A stretch of DNA of 12,818 bases from Bacteroidota bacterium. GTDB taxonomy: Bacteria; Bacteroidota; Bacteroidia; Chitinophagales; LD1. The stretch lies in the NCBI GenBank assembly GCA_018267435.1, contig JAFDYM010000340.1, forward strand, positions 1 to 12,818. Direction: 5' to 3'. Within the stretch, counting starts at the first letter, position 1; each line of letters starts with the position of its first letter. This document shows, piece after piece, positions 1-6,542 of the stretch. Position numbers and translations under genes: made by a program. The notes beneath the pieces were generated by a model. That model did no database searches. It was not told the DNA's origin and saw only the letters and a program-made list of their open reading frames with translations.

Positions 1-228
1 CAAAGTCGCTTATCTTTACTGGAGGTGATCGAAGACCGGCATGGTAAACGCTCCACTATATTTACTTCACAGGTACCCATAAAACAATGGCATGATGTAA
101 TCGGGGAACAGACCGTGGCTGATGCTATCCTGGACAGAATCGTGCACAATGCTCACAGAATTGAATTAAAAGGTGAATCTTTGCGTAGAAAATTTAGTAA
201 GAAAGAAGCCGAAGCTAACGCTGAATGA
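1..228 (+). CDS. istB: IstB-like ATP-binding protein of IS21, C-terminal fragment (5' end outside window)
   Basis: Frame 1 is open from the first base to a TGA at 226-228 and gives the last 75 residues of a protein that is normally about 240-260 residues long. The tail carries the signatures of the IstB AAA+ family: TSQVPIKQWHDVIGEQTVADAILDR, split here as TSQVPIKQWHDVIG and ADAILDRIVHNAHRIELKG, followed by ESLR and a lysine-rich end. IstB is the transposition helper that hydrolyses ATP and directs the IstA transposase to target DNA. The Walker motifs lie upstream, out of view. A GTG at 25 is internal and is not the start. The visible end looks intact, with no sign of decay. Confidence 0.9.
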   Translation, partial: QSRLSLLEVIEDRHGKRSTIFTSQVPIKQWHDVIGEQTVADAILDRIVHNAHRIELKGESLRRKFSKKEAEANAE

Positions 229-288
229 GTAATTTTTTAACCGCCAAAAATCAACTTGAAAATGACCTGCTAAATGGTAGTCTGTTTG

Positions 289-326
289 GGGTGGTCAATT
301 TGCAGTAAAAAAGGGTGGTCAGTTTG
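289..326. repeat. IS21 terminal direct repeats
   Basis: Two copies of a 14-bp unit, GGGTGGTCAATTTG at 289-302 and GGGTGGTCAGTTTG at 313-326, differ at one base and are spaced 24 bp apart. A weaker third copy (TGGTAGTCTGTTTG) lies at about 275-288. Repeated units inside each terminus are a known feature of IS21 elements and serve as transposase binding sites; that role is inferred here. Confidence 0.7.
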
Positions 327-339
327 AGTGAAATATCCA

Positions 340-446
340 CTACGTATGGCAGTAGCCAGGTTGCTGTTTACACCCGCCATACCTACCTTAGTAAATATGG
401 CTGTAAGCGAAGCAAACAGCGCCGATAGCAATGCATATATCCACAC
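340..446 (-). pseudogene. EamA/DMT-family transporter, N-terminal stub cut off by the IS21 element
   Basis: From a GTG at 444-446 the minus strand encodes about 36 residues, MWIYALLSALFASLTAIF then KVG, VNSNLATAIR, which match the first transmembrane helix and following loop of EamA-type (drug/metabolite transporter) proteins of Bacteroidota. After the R-S codons at 339-344 the frame runs into the insertion sequence and stops at about 270, so the remaining roughly 100 or more residues are missing here. An alternative GTG at 450-452 abuts the TAA of the upstream outer-membrane gene, in the same frame, so the gene was probably translated by coupling as the last member of that operon. The rest of the gene should lie to the left of the window, beyond the IS. 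The substrate is unknown. Confidence 0.72.
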
Positions 447-452
447 ATACAC

Positions 453-2861
453 TTAGAATTTATAGTAATAGCCAAATCGTATTACCTGCGTTTCGTAATA
501 GTCGTAACTAAGATAGTTAAAACCATTGCCTCGCAGTTCTTCTTTTATCACCATGGTATTAGCCAAGTCGGTAGCATTTAGAAACAGTTCTCCTTTACCC
601 TTCTGTATGGTCTTCTTCAGGCCAAGGTCGAGCGAGAAACGCTGACCTATCCTACCCTGTGGTATTAAGTCGGGCGCATAGTAGGCACCTGATAGTTGTA
701 TCTCAAACTTAAGAGGTAGGTGAAAAAATGTATTCAGCTTTACGTTGCCCGATATTATCTGCTCCATAGGTGCGGTGTACTCGGTAGGTGTAGGATACTG
801 ATTGGTAACGCTGAATGTATTGATGCGGTTATGGTAGCCCGTCATGTTCAAGTTGAATGTAAAATACTTCGTTATATCCTGCGATAGCATTACCTCCAAA
901 CCGGTGTTATAGCTTCTGCCTGCATTCTGCATTACGGAATATACAATGGTGCTGCCCGGCACTATGGTGCGTATGCGCGTTAGTGTACCATCGCCCAATT
1001 TATGGAATGCTGCACTATAGAAGTATCCCGACTTCCAATTCGTTTTATAGCCTAACTCGAAGCTGTAAGTGTATTGTGGACGCAAGCCTGGGTTACCCAC
1101 CTTTACTATCTCCGCATCATCATACTTAGGGAAAACACGTATATCAAACTCGTTCGGCCTATCTACCCTGCGGCTGAAGAACAGCGATAGCTTGTTTTTG
1201 TCATTAATCTTGTACGCAAACCTGAAGTTAGGGAATGGCTGTATGTACTGGTAGCCATCGCTCTTATAGGTATTATGGTTCGGGTCTACTTTGTAGTTCA
1301 CGTTTACATACTCCAAGCGCAAGCCAAGCTCCACTTCTATCTTCTTGTTTTCATAAATATAGTTGCTGTATATGGCAGGTATGTTCTCGGTATATATTGC
1401 CCAACCGCCTGCATTGGTATCAAGTGGTGAATTTAGCCCTGGGTAGAACTTCATATCGGTAGGTATATAGCGCCACCTGTACTTTAGGCCCGCCTCTATG
1501 CGGCCATACTTTAAAGGGCGCACATAATCCAAACTAACATCTATCACATTTTCATTGCTCAATAGCTTAAAGGCATCTCTGCCAGTGTACAATGGCATTA
1601 TGTTATCGAAGTAATACTTCTCATCTTCTCTATGAAAAGTGTAGTTGATACCTGCGCCAATGGTATGCCCGGGCTGCTTAAACTTGTGCAAATACGTAGC
1701 CGATGCCGTAGTGGTTATCTTCAACTCATCTTCCAGAAACTGCCACAGCCTGCGGCGCTCTGTTAGGGTAGAATCATAGAAAGGTTGGTCGCCATGGTCC
1801 AATATCTTCTCTGCACTGAACAAGGCTGAAAAGTTGAACACATCATTCTCAGTTATATTCCAATCGAAACCTACTTTGCCTGTGCCCACATAAGTATCGC
1901 GGTTGCGCTTCATCTGTTGCTTTATTACATCGCCATTATCATAAGTGCGCGTTACAAATTCATTCTTGAACAAAGCCTGCTTGTATATAAAGTCGCCTTG
2001 AAAGAATGCATTGAAATTCTTCTTTCTGTAGTTCAGCGCCAACGATGGATTTACTTTTGGAGTAAAGCGATACTGCGGGCGTATATCGGGCAGGTTCGCC
2101 TTCTTCTGCCATAGGCTACCCACACCTACTGCCATGCCCGCCTTACCACTCAGGCCTTCTTGCTTGTTCTTCTTCATTATAATGTTTATGATGCCCGCAT
2201 TGCCATTGGCATCATACTTCGCCGATGGGTTATTGATTACCTCTATACGCTCTATTGCCGATGCAGGTATGTTGTCGAGGCTAGCTTGGTTGCCGAAGCC
2301 CGTTAAAGCAGTTTGCTTGCCGTCAATCAGTACCACCACTTTATCGTTGCCACGCAGCTGTACTTTGCTATCCTGTACGGTTACGCCGGGCAAGGTTTGC
2401 ATAGCCTCTAATATAGAACCACCGCTCTGCGCTATGTTGTTCTCTACGGCAAAGCTCTTCTTCTCCATGCCGCCTTTTACATCATCTTGCCGCGCGGTTA
2501 TTTCTACCTCCCCTAGCTGTTGTGCATTCGCAGCCATCTCTATACTGCCCAATTCTATAACATCGGTCAGGCTACCTACAAACACGCCTTGCTGCTGGCT
2601 TTGGTAACCCATGTACGATAGCTGCACCAAGTATCTGTTCGGTGCAACACCTGTTATGGTAAACCTGCCATCCTCTTCGCTAATGGCACCTGCCACAAAT
2701 GCGCTGTCTGCCTCGTTCTTCAGCACTACATTTACGTACGCCAATGGCGACTTATCCTGTTTATCTTTAACCAAGCCCGTTAAGGTTATAGAAGTATATT
2801 GCGCCTGCGCTGCACACACAGCCAGCACTAAGCATAGCCCGACAACAATCCTTTGCATCAT
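453..2861 (-). CDS. TonB-dependent-receptor-like outer membrane beta-barrel protein with carboxypeptidase-regulatory-like domain
   Basis: The 802-residue product has a signal peptide (residues 1-20, hydrophobic core LCLVLAVCA, cut after AQA). A carboxypeptidase-regulatory-like beta-sandwich follows (about 25-110, with GLVKDK, AYVNVVLK, DGRFTI and the YLVQLSYMGYQ strand). A TonB plug follows at about 130-235 (SILEAMQTLPGV, VQLRGNDKVVVLIDGK, IERIEVINNPSAKYDANG, GIINIIMKK). The long C-terminal barrel has aromatic-rich strands and the terminal ...FGYYYKF. This architecture fits the outer-membrane beta-barrel family 3 (OMP_b-brl_3) type of TonB-linked transporters. The ligand cannot be told; no SusD partner is next to it. 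It lies 14 bp after the PepSY-like gene and downstream of the two-component genes, so it is likely a target or member of that operon. The start is one of two tandem ATG codons; no Shine-Dalgarno sequence is seen, as usual in the phylum. Confidence 0.9.
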   Translation of the reverse strand: MMQRIVVGLCLVLAVCAAQAQYTSITLTGLVKDKQDKSPLAYVNVVLKNEADSAFVAGAISEEDGRFTITGVAPNRYLVQLSYMGYQSQQQGVFVGSLTDVIELGSIEMAANAQQLGEVEITARQDDVKGGMEKKSFAVENNIAQSGGSILEAMQTLPGVTVQDSKVQLRGNDKVVVLIDGKQTALTGFGNQASLDNIPASAIERIEVINNPSAKYDANGNAGIINIIMKKNKQEGLSGKAGMAVGVGSLWQKKANLPDIRPQYRFTPKVNPSLALNYRKKNFNAFFQGDFIYKQALFKNEFVTRTYDNGDVIKQQMKRNRDTYVGTGKVGFDWNITENDVFNFSALFSAEKILDHGDQPFYDSTLTERRRLWQFLEDELKITTTASATYLHKFKQPGHTIGAGINYTFHREDEKYYFDNIMPLYTGRDAFKLLSNENVIDVSLDYVRPLKYGRIEAGLKYRWRYIPTDMKFYPGLNSPLDTNAGGWAIYTENIPAIYSNYIYENKKIEVELGLRLEYVNVNYKVDPNHNTYKSDGYQYIQPFPNFRFAYKINDKNKLSLFFSRRVDRPNEFDIRVFPKYDDAEIVKVGNPGLRPQYTYSFELGYKTNWKSGYFYSAAFHKLGDGTLTRIRTIVPGSTIVYSVMQNAGRSYNTGLEVMLSQDITKYFTFNLNMTGYHNRINTFSVTNQYPTPTEYTAPMEQIISGNVKLNTFFHLPLKFEIQLSGAYYAPDLIPQGRIGQRFSLDLGLKKTIQKGKGELFLNATDLANTMVIKEELRGNGFNYLSYDYYETQVIRFGYYYKF

Positions 2862-2875
2862 AAATTCTGCTTTAA

Positions 2876-3307
2876 CTACTTAATGAAATTGCCTTTTGCA
2901 TCGAAGATTAAATCCTTTCCTTTTATCTCTGCCTCGTAAGTTACTACACCTGCCGCATTAGTTATCTTCGCAGCTTCTTTTACAGTAGCGCCAGCGTGAT
3001 TCTTTTTAATATATTCCATAGCAGCGGCTGGCAACTCTGCTACAGGTATTTCTACTTCTGTTTCCAGCAGTTTACCATCGGCGCTAAACACAGCGCTCGT
3101 TTCCTTTTTGTTGTGTTCAAACTCCGCCTCGTAGTTAGCGCCTTCTTTCTCCCAGTCAGCATCAGCAATGCCAAACTGCTTGGCAAAGGCGGAGGTAACA
3201 GCAGCAGGTACATTAACGGCTTTCTCTTTCTTCTCGCCATGCTCCTGCGCTAGCGATACGGTGCACATAGATACAATAGCTATGGCTGATAACATTAACT
3301 TTTTCAT
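2876..3307 (-). CDS. PepSY-like domain secreted protein
   Basis: A 143-residue protein begins with a clear signal peptide (MKKLMLSAIAIVSMCTVSLA, cut before QEHGEK), so it is periplasmic or exported. The mature part has two similar halves of the PepSY-like (BLIP-like) fold. The first half has VPAAVTSAFAKQFG, then W-E-K-E, then YEAEFEHNKKETSAVFSADG. The second has AAMEYIKKNHAGATVKEAAK, then YEAEIKGKDLIFDAKGNFIK. Each half ends in the turn xADGK/DAKGN typical of the family. The molecular role of such proteins is not established; they often sit beside two-component systems and outer-membrane proteins, as here. It lies 69 bp after the kinase stop and may also have its own promoter: CAACTTTG (minus strand, 3340-3347) matches TAnnTTTG at all but one defined base. 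Confidence 0.82.
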   Translation of the reverse strand: MKKLMLSAIAIVSMCTVSLAQEHGEKKEKAVNVPAAVTSAFAKQFGIADADWEKEGANYEAEFEHNKKETSAVFSADGKLLETEVEIPVAELPAAAMEYIKKNHAGATVKEAAKITNAAGVVTYEAEIKGKDLIFDAKGNFIK

Positions 3308-3376
3308 GTCTTTTACTTTTGGTTATTAAAATTCAAAAGCAAAGTTGAGGGGCGATTTTGTAGAAACTTTGAAGGA

Positions 3377-4657
3377 CTAATACTGCCACTGAAAAACGTG
3401 CAGATTATTTTGGTAGGCATAAGATATGTTCCAGCCATAACGCTTAGCTACCTCATGCACTATGGCTAAGCCTAAGCCAGTATTAGGTGTGTTGGCAGAA
3501 GATGTTTTGAAGCGCTTGAAAAGCATATCGTTATTAAGTGCAATAGTGCCTGCATTAGATATGGTAAATGCTTTCGCACTTAACTGTACAGTAACCTGAC
3601 CGCCACTACCAGTATAGCGTATAGCATTTACCAATAAATTTGTAATCAATATCTCTATCAAGTGTTTGTTGCCTTTTATAGAAATACCGTTTGCTACATC
3701 TATGCTCAACTGTAAGTCCTTCTCGGCAAAGTAGTCGGCAAACAACTCTATGTTTTCATTTACCAATGCCGATATATCTACCTGCTCCACATCGGCGTAT
3801 TGATGGTTCTCAATCTTAGCCAACAACAACAAATTTTTATTGATACGCGACACACGCGATAGAGGCACATTTAAGGCGCTTATCTGCTCGCTTTGTTCCT
3901 GTGTCAAGGTTTTATCTTGCAGCAGCATATCCACTTTCGTCTTTATCAATGCCAATGGCGTTTGTAGTTCGTGCGAGGCATTCTCTGTAAATTCTTTCTG
4001 CTGCCTATAAGCAGCTATGTTGCCAGCTATCAACTTATTCAAGGTAGCATTCAGTTCATAAAACTCCTCAATATCTGTAGCGTCAAACTTAATGGCTTCG
4101 CCTTTATTCAGGTCGAAGGCCCTTAACTTATCCAAGGTGTTATTGAAAGGCTTCCAAATACTTCTACCAATTATAGTATTGAGTACTATTAAGCCTATAA
4201 CCAATAGCAACACAAACACCGCCGTAACTATACCTAGTGCCATTATGGTTTCATTGCTCTCTTCAATATTGGTACGCACTACTAAGTGGTATGGCTTGCC
4301 TTTAATAGTTATATAGGCAGATAAAGCTCTGTATCTATTCACTTCGTGCGTAGGCGAGTATGGGTTTACTGCCTCCGCATCATAAACACTATCGGGCTTT
4401 ATAGCATCGGTTGAAGTAACAATGACGCCTGGCTGTATCTTGCTCCAAGCATCCAGCAAATTGGCAAGCGATGAATCGCTTAATTCAGTATGCTGCAAGC
4501 CATGCTCAATGCGTTGGCGTACTACTTGGTTATTCTCATCCAGTTCATCTTGCCATATGTAATCTACCACAGCAAAGTAGGCCGGTATGCTCAACAGCAA
4601 CACCACAAAGGCGTAAGCAACAAACAGCTTTAAGGGTTTATGTAGTAGCTTGCTCAT
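3377..4657 (-). CDS. Two-component sensor histidine kinase (membrane-bound)
   Basis: The product is a 426-residue inner-membrane kinase. The first membrane segment is at about 11-32 (LFVAYAFVVLLLSIPAYF), followed by a periplasmic sensor region of about 105 residues. A second membrane segment lies at about 140-162 (LGIVTAVFVLLLVIGLIVL), then a HAMP-like linker. The HisKA domain has FTENASHELQTPLA with the phospho-accepting His229. The ATPase domain has the N box (NLLVNAIRYT, 340-349) and the G2 box (TGLGLAIV). The G1 box is reduced to SNAG, without the usual Asp-x-Gly-x-Gly. The chosen ATG (4655-4657) overlaps the regulator stop as ATGA, which implies translational coupling; an ATG at 4664-4666 would add three residues. 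The kinase is expected to phosphorylate the OmpR-type regulator upstream. The signal is unknown. Confidence 0.9.
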   Translation of the reverse strand: MSKLLHKPLKLFVAYAFVVLLLSIPAYFAVVDYIWQDELDENNQVVRQRIEHGLQHTELSDSSLANLLDAWSKIQPGVIVTSTDAIKPDSVYDAEAVNPYSPTHEVNRYRALSAYITIKGKPYHLVVRTNIEESNETIMALGIVTAVFVLLLVIGLIVLNTIIGRSIWKPFNNTLDKLRAFDLNKGEAIKFDATDIEEFYELNATLNKLIAGNIAAYRQQKEFTENASHELQTPLALIKTKVDMLLQDKTLTQEQSEQISALNVPLSRVSRINKNLLLLAKIENHQYADVEQVDISALVNENIELFADYFAEKDLQLSIDVANGISIKGNKHLIEILITNLLVNAIRYTGSGGQVTVQLSAKAFTISNAGTIALNNDMLFKRFKTSSANTPNTGLGLAIVHEVAKRYGWNISYAYQNNLHVFQWQY

Positions 4658-5328
4658 GCCTCCCATTTATAGCCTGTGCCGTATACTGTTTTCAAATAAT
4701 TGCCAAAACCTGCATCGCTCAATTTCTTCTTCAAGTTTTTGATATGCGCATATATAAAATCGTGGCTATCCAGCATATCGGCTATATCTCCGCTTAGGTG
4801 TTCCGCCAATGCACTTTTTGATATTACACGGCCCTTATTGCCTACAAACAACAGCAGCAAGTCAAACTCCTTTTTGGTAAGATTTACATCTACATCGCTC
4901 ACCCTTACACTTTTCGCCAAGGTATCTATGCGCAATTCATTTTGCTCTATAATATTGGTATTGCCAAATTGCTTTCGGCGCACCACCGAGTGTATGCGCG
5001 CGGCCAGTTCCGATAGGTGAAATGGCTTCGCCAGATAATCGTCGGCGCCTATCTGCAAACCCGCCACCTTATCTTCTATCGAGTTTTTGGCCGAGATGAT
5101 GATAACACCCTCTTGCCTACCTATATCTTTCAAATGATTCAACACTTGTAATCCACTGCCGCCGGGCAGCATTAGGTCAAGCAAAATGCAATCATAGCTA
5201 TAGCTATCTATCTTTACTATAGCTTGGGCATAGGTAGTAGCAAACTCGCAGCGGTAGTTCTCGCTGTTCATGTAGTTGGCTATATTCTGCGCCAAGTGGG
5301 GCTCGTCTTCTATTATTAGTATTTTCAC
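4654..5328 (-). CDS. OmpR/PhoB-family response regulator
   Basis: The 224-residue protein has a receiver domain (1-115) with the acidic pocket IIEDE, phospho-acceptor Asp51 (ILLDLMLPGGSG), conserved Ser79 (IIISAK) and Lys101 (DYLAKPF). A winged-helix DNA-binding domain follows (about 130-222) with LTKKEFDLLLLFVGNKGRVISK, split here as LTKKEFDLLLLF and GRVISK, then HIKNLKKKL and the wing YLKTVYGTGYKW. It is the first gene of a minus-strand operon and overlaps the kinase gene by 4 bp. The start is GTG (5326-5328), fixed by the MKILIIEDE beginning. A perfect tandem repeat just upstream is a likely binding site for the protein itself. Confidence 0.93.
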   Translation of the reverse strand: MKILIIEDEPHLAQNIANYMNSENYRCEFATTYAQAIVKIDSYSYDCILLDLMLPGGSGLQVLNHLKDIGRQEGVIIISAKNSIEDKVAGLQIGADDYLAKPFHLSELAARIHSVVRRKQFGNTNIIEQNELRIDTLAKSVRVSDVDVNLTKKEFDLLLLFVGNKGRVISKSALAEHLSGDIADMLDSHDFIYAHIKNLKKKLSDAGFGNYLKTVYGTGYKWEA

Positions 5329-5332
5329 AGCA

Positions 5333-5367
5333 CCAATTTACGCTTTCAATTCTGAATAAATTCTGAA
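5333..5367 (-). promoter_or_regulatory. Probable promoter and response-regulator box of the two-component operon
   Basis: The plus strand reads AATTCTGAA at 5348-5356 and again at 5359-5367: a perfect 9-bp direct repeat with an 11-bp pitch, as in PhoB/OmpR-type tandem sites. On the minus strand it reads TTCAGAATT twice. Seven bases downstream in the transcription direction lies TAAATTGG (5333-5340), which matches the Bacteroidota -7 box TAnnTTTG at all but one defined base. The repeat would thus take the place of a poor -33 element, as in activator-dependent promoters. The -7 box is so close to the GTG start that the mRNA may be almost leaderless. The repeat is seen; its function is inferred. 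Confidence 0.55.
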
Positions 5368-5559
5368 CTTTGCATAGGCAATTCACCAAGTTAAAAGCAA
5401 GTCTGCCTCTTCTTCAATAAGGTTGGAGAAGATAACTTGAACTCTGTCTTATTTCCGTTTTAATATCCATCTTATGCTTTATTCTATAATTAGCAATTAT
5501 GTTAACGAAAAAAACTTCGCTACAAAAGTTCTTATGAATTAGTTATGTATGAGTAGGTT

Positions 5560-5567
5560 TAATTTTG
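5560..5567 (+). promoter_or_regulatory. Candidate plus-strand promoter -7 box
   Basis: TAATTTTG matches the Bacteroidota -7 consensus TAnnTTTG exactly. Upstream at the right distance there is only TTATG (5532-5536), a weak -33 element. The box would start transcription at about 5572-5575, running toward the terminator at 6086-6115. The sequence is AT-rich, so a chance match is possible. Confidence 0.35.
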
Positions 5568-5573
5568 CGAAAA

Positions 5574-6115
5574 CTCCTTCTTGAGGGGCATGCTCGTTCC
5601 TTTCCCATGAACCTACGGTGCACTAGTCAACTCCAATTAACTTGCCGAATTGATGGATGCTTAATTCGTTGGTCAGACAATAGTGCCTGTGTTTGCCACC
5701 GAGAGTAGTTAAGTCAATAGGGTAAGGATTATAGCTTAGAAACGCTATAATCGCTGGGGCAAACAGGAAGCTTGGTACCCGTTCGGACTTCTCACAATTG
5801 GAACTGCTGTACTCGCTCGTGGCGAACTATTCTGCCAATTCTTTTTTGGAAAAGATGAAGCTCTAACTTGTGTTTCTTTATATGGTCGCCGATTTGTAGC
5901 AAGATCTGTTGAAATTTGCTTGCTTTTCAGCCTTTTCGCAGACCTTTCCGATTGTGGAATAAGCAACGCAACAACAGGAATTCTATCTTAAATTGATATA
6001 ATAAACGCTGCTTGTGTTATTTCTTAAGTCTAATGGGATTGATATTCAATTGATTAATTCCGATAATTTGCCCCGTAGGGGTACTAAAAGCAACTCTAAT
6101 GGGGTTGCTTTTTTT
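5574..6115 (+). ncRNA. Candidate unassigned plus-strand transcript (about 540 nt)
   Basis: The stretch lies between an exact -7-like box and a strong intrinsic terminator, both on the plus strand, and contains no recognised protein gene, so it could be a non-coding RNA. It contains a 9-bp perfect hairpin GATTATAGC/GCTATAATC with an 8-nt loop (5727-5752) and a CCCC-GTA-GGGG hairpin just before the terminator. Two open frames exist: an ATG frame at 5607-5708 (33 residues, five Cys) and a longer frame at about 5737-5991 (about 83 residues, includes ARGELFCQFFFGKDEALTC) that has no ATG, GTG or TTG near its left end. Neither resembles a family I know. It may equally be decayed coding sequence. None of the standard RNAs (tmRNA, RNase P, SRP, 6S) is recognisable. 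Confidence 0.25.
6086..6115 (+). terminator. Strong intrinsic terminator
   Basis: A 9-bp perfect stem AAAAGCAAC (6086-6094) / GTTGCTTTT (6104-6112) with a 9-nt loop runs into a seven-T tract (6109-6115). It acts on the plus strand. No protein gene ends just upstream, which is why an unassigned transcript is suspected. Confidence 0.75.
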
Positions 6116-6238
6116 GTTTGTGGGTGAGTTCTTCGTCTACACATTATAATCAGAAAAGCATAATCAGTTTACACTATCCAACCAGCGGTGTAATCAACCG
6201 CATGCACAGGCAGGTATAATGAAATGTTTGATAGATAG

Positions 6239-6305
6239 TGCGGGCCGCGAGGCATAGCTCGCGGTGGCGAGTTTACCTCGCCATTCGATTCCTGTTCCCG
6301 CAACT
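6239..6305 (+). other. Compact tRNA-like multi-hairpin sequence (degenerate tRNA or structured RNA)
   Basis: The 3' part, TTCGATTCCTGTTCCCGCA (6284-6302), looks like a tRNA T loop, T stem and acceptor strand. Its last seven bases, TCCCGCA, pair with TGCGGGC at 6239-6245 in six of seven positions. Between them are two perfect hairpins: CCGCGAG-GCATAG-CTCGCGG (6245-6264) and GGCGAG-TTTAC-CTCGCC (6266-6282). A regular D arm, anticodon arm and T-stem partner are absent, and the whole is only about 66 nt, so it is not a normal tRNA. A plus-strand terminator follows at once. It could be a decayed tRNA, an integration scar at a tRNA 3' end, or a structured RNA. Confidence 0.4.
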
Positions 6306-6310
6306 AAGTG

Positions 6311-6340
6311 AAAAGCCTTTCAGAAATGATTGGCTTTTTT
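6311..6340 (+). terminator. Intrinsic terminator after the tRNA-like sequence
   Basis: The stem AAAAGCC (6311-6317) / GGCTTTT (6332-6338) is extended by TCA/TGA around a GAAA loop, with a 2x2 TT internal loop. The T run (6335-6340) follows GGC. It acts on the plus strand and sits six bases after the tRNA-like 3' end, as terminators of stable RNA genes do. Confidence 0.6.
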
Positions 6341-6404
6341 GTTTCTAGCATTAGGAAGATGATTAAAGAAGCATTGATAAGTGTTGGCTGAAAGAAACAA
6401 AAAA
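6335..6404. repeat. 12-bp perfect inverted repeat with 46-bp spacer
   Basis: TTTTTTGTTTCT at 6335-6346 is the exact reverse complement of AGAAACAAAAAA at 6393-6404. The left arm overlaps the T tract of the preceding terminator. Low complexity lowers its weight. It could be a remnant of a small element or a chance A/T-run pairing. Confidence 0.45.
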
Positions 6405-6510
6405 TAATAACCTAGACAGGTATATGTTTTGTATCAAAACGCTACCAACTTGCGAAATTTAGGTCTAGCAAGCTTATACAGTCTATTCCACCAATACTAT
6501 CTGGATAAGT

Positions 6511-6537
6511 AAAAGCCCCCGTTAAAACACGGGGGCT
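6511..6537 (-). terminator. Intrinsic terminator of the small membrane-protein gene
   Basis: On the minus strand AGCCCCCGT (6529-6537) pairs perfectly with ACGGGGGCT (6514-6522), giving a 9-bp GC-rich stem with a 6-nt loop, followed by TTTTACTT. It begins five bases after the TAA of the 50-residue gene, which supports that gene as a real, separate transcription unit. Confidence 0.8.
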
Positions 6538-6542
6538 GCAAA

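Larger units (their letters stand above)
1..339 (+). mobile_element. IS21-family insertion sequence, right end (partial)
   Basis: The element is recognised from the C-terminal part of an IstB-type helper ATPase followed by about 110 non-coding bases with the multiple imperfect terminal repeats typical of IS21 elements. The right boundary is placed near base 339. Read inward on the minus strand, the end begins TGGATATTTCACTC, which has the TG start expected for the family, and the EamA reading frame outside loses similarity to its family at the same point. The istA transposase and the left end lie to the left of the window. The boundary is good to within about 3 bases; the family call rests on IstB. 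Confidence 0.82.
5329..6542. other. 1.2-kb non-coding stretch with hairpins, two plus-strand terminators and no convincing protein gene
   Basis: I see no recognisable protein gene here. From left to right it holds: the regulator box (5333-5367); a hairpin with a 10-bp stem including one G-U pair (TCTTCTTCAA/TTGGAGAAGA, 5408-5432); a short palindrome ATAATT-AGC-AATTAT (about 5483-5497); a plus-strand -7-like box (5560-5567); a 9-bp perfect hairpin (5727-5752); a strong plus-strand terminator (6086-6115); a small GCGGT/ACCGC hairpin (about 6184-6200); a tRNA-like hairpin cluster (6239-6305) with its own terminator (6311-6340); an inverted repeat (6335-6404); a nested hairpin CTAGAC/GTCTAG (6412-6468) enclosing GTTTTG-TAT-CAAAAC; and the terminator of the small minus-strand gene. 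Each main item has its own entry. Confidence 0.6.

Noticed and set aside
2134..2883. Plus-strand open frames opposite the start of the outer-membrane gene
   Set aside because: They are antisense shadows of a gene with clear signal peptide, plug and barrel; their translations are Ser/Pro/Leu-rich and resemble no family.
5745..5966. Minus-strand open frame of 73 codons in the non-coding stretch
   Set aside because: The translation is rich in Ser, Arg, Lys and Pro with no hydrophobic core or family motif, no ribosome site or promoter fits, and the opposite strand looks more protein-like over the same bases.
6239..6305. Functional tRNA gene
   Set aside because: It is too short, lacks a D arm, an anticodon arm with a 7-nt loop, and a T-stem partner for CCTGT.
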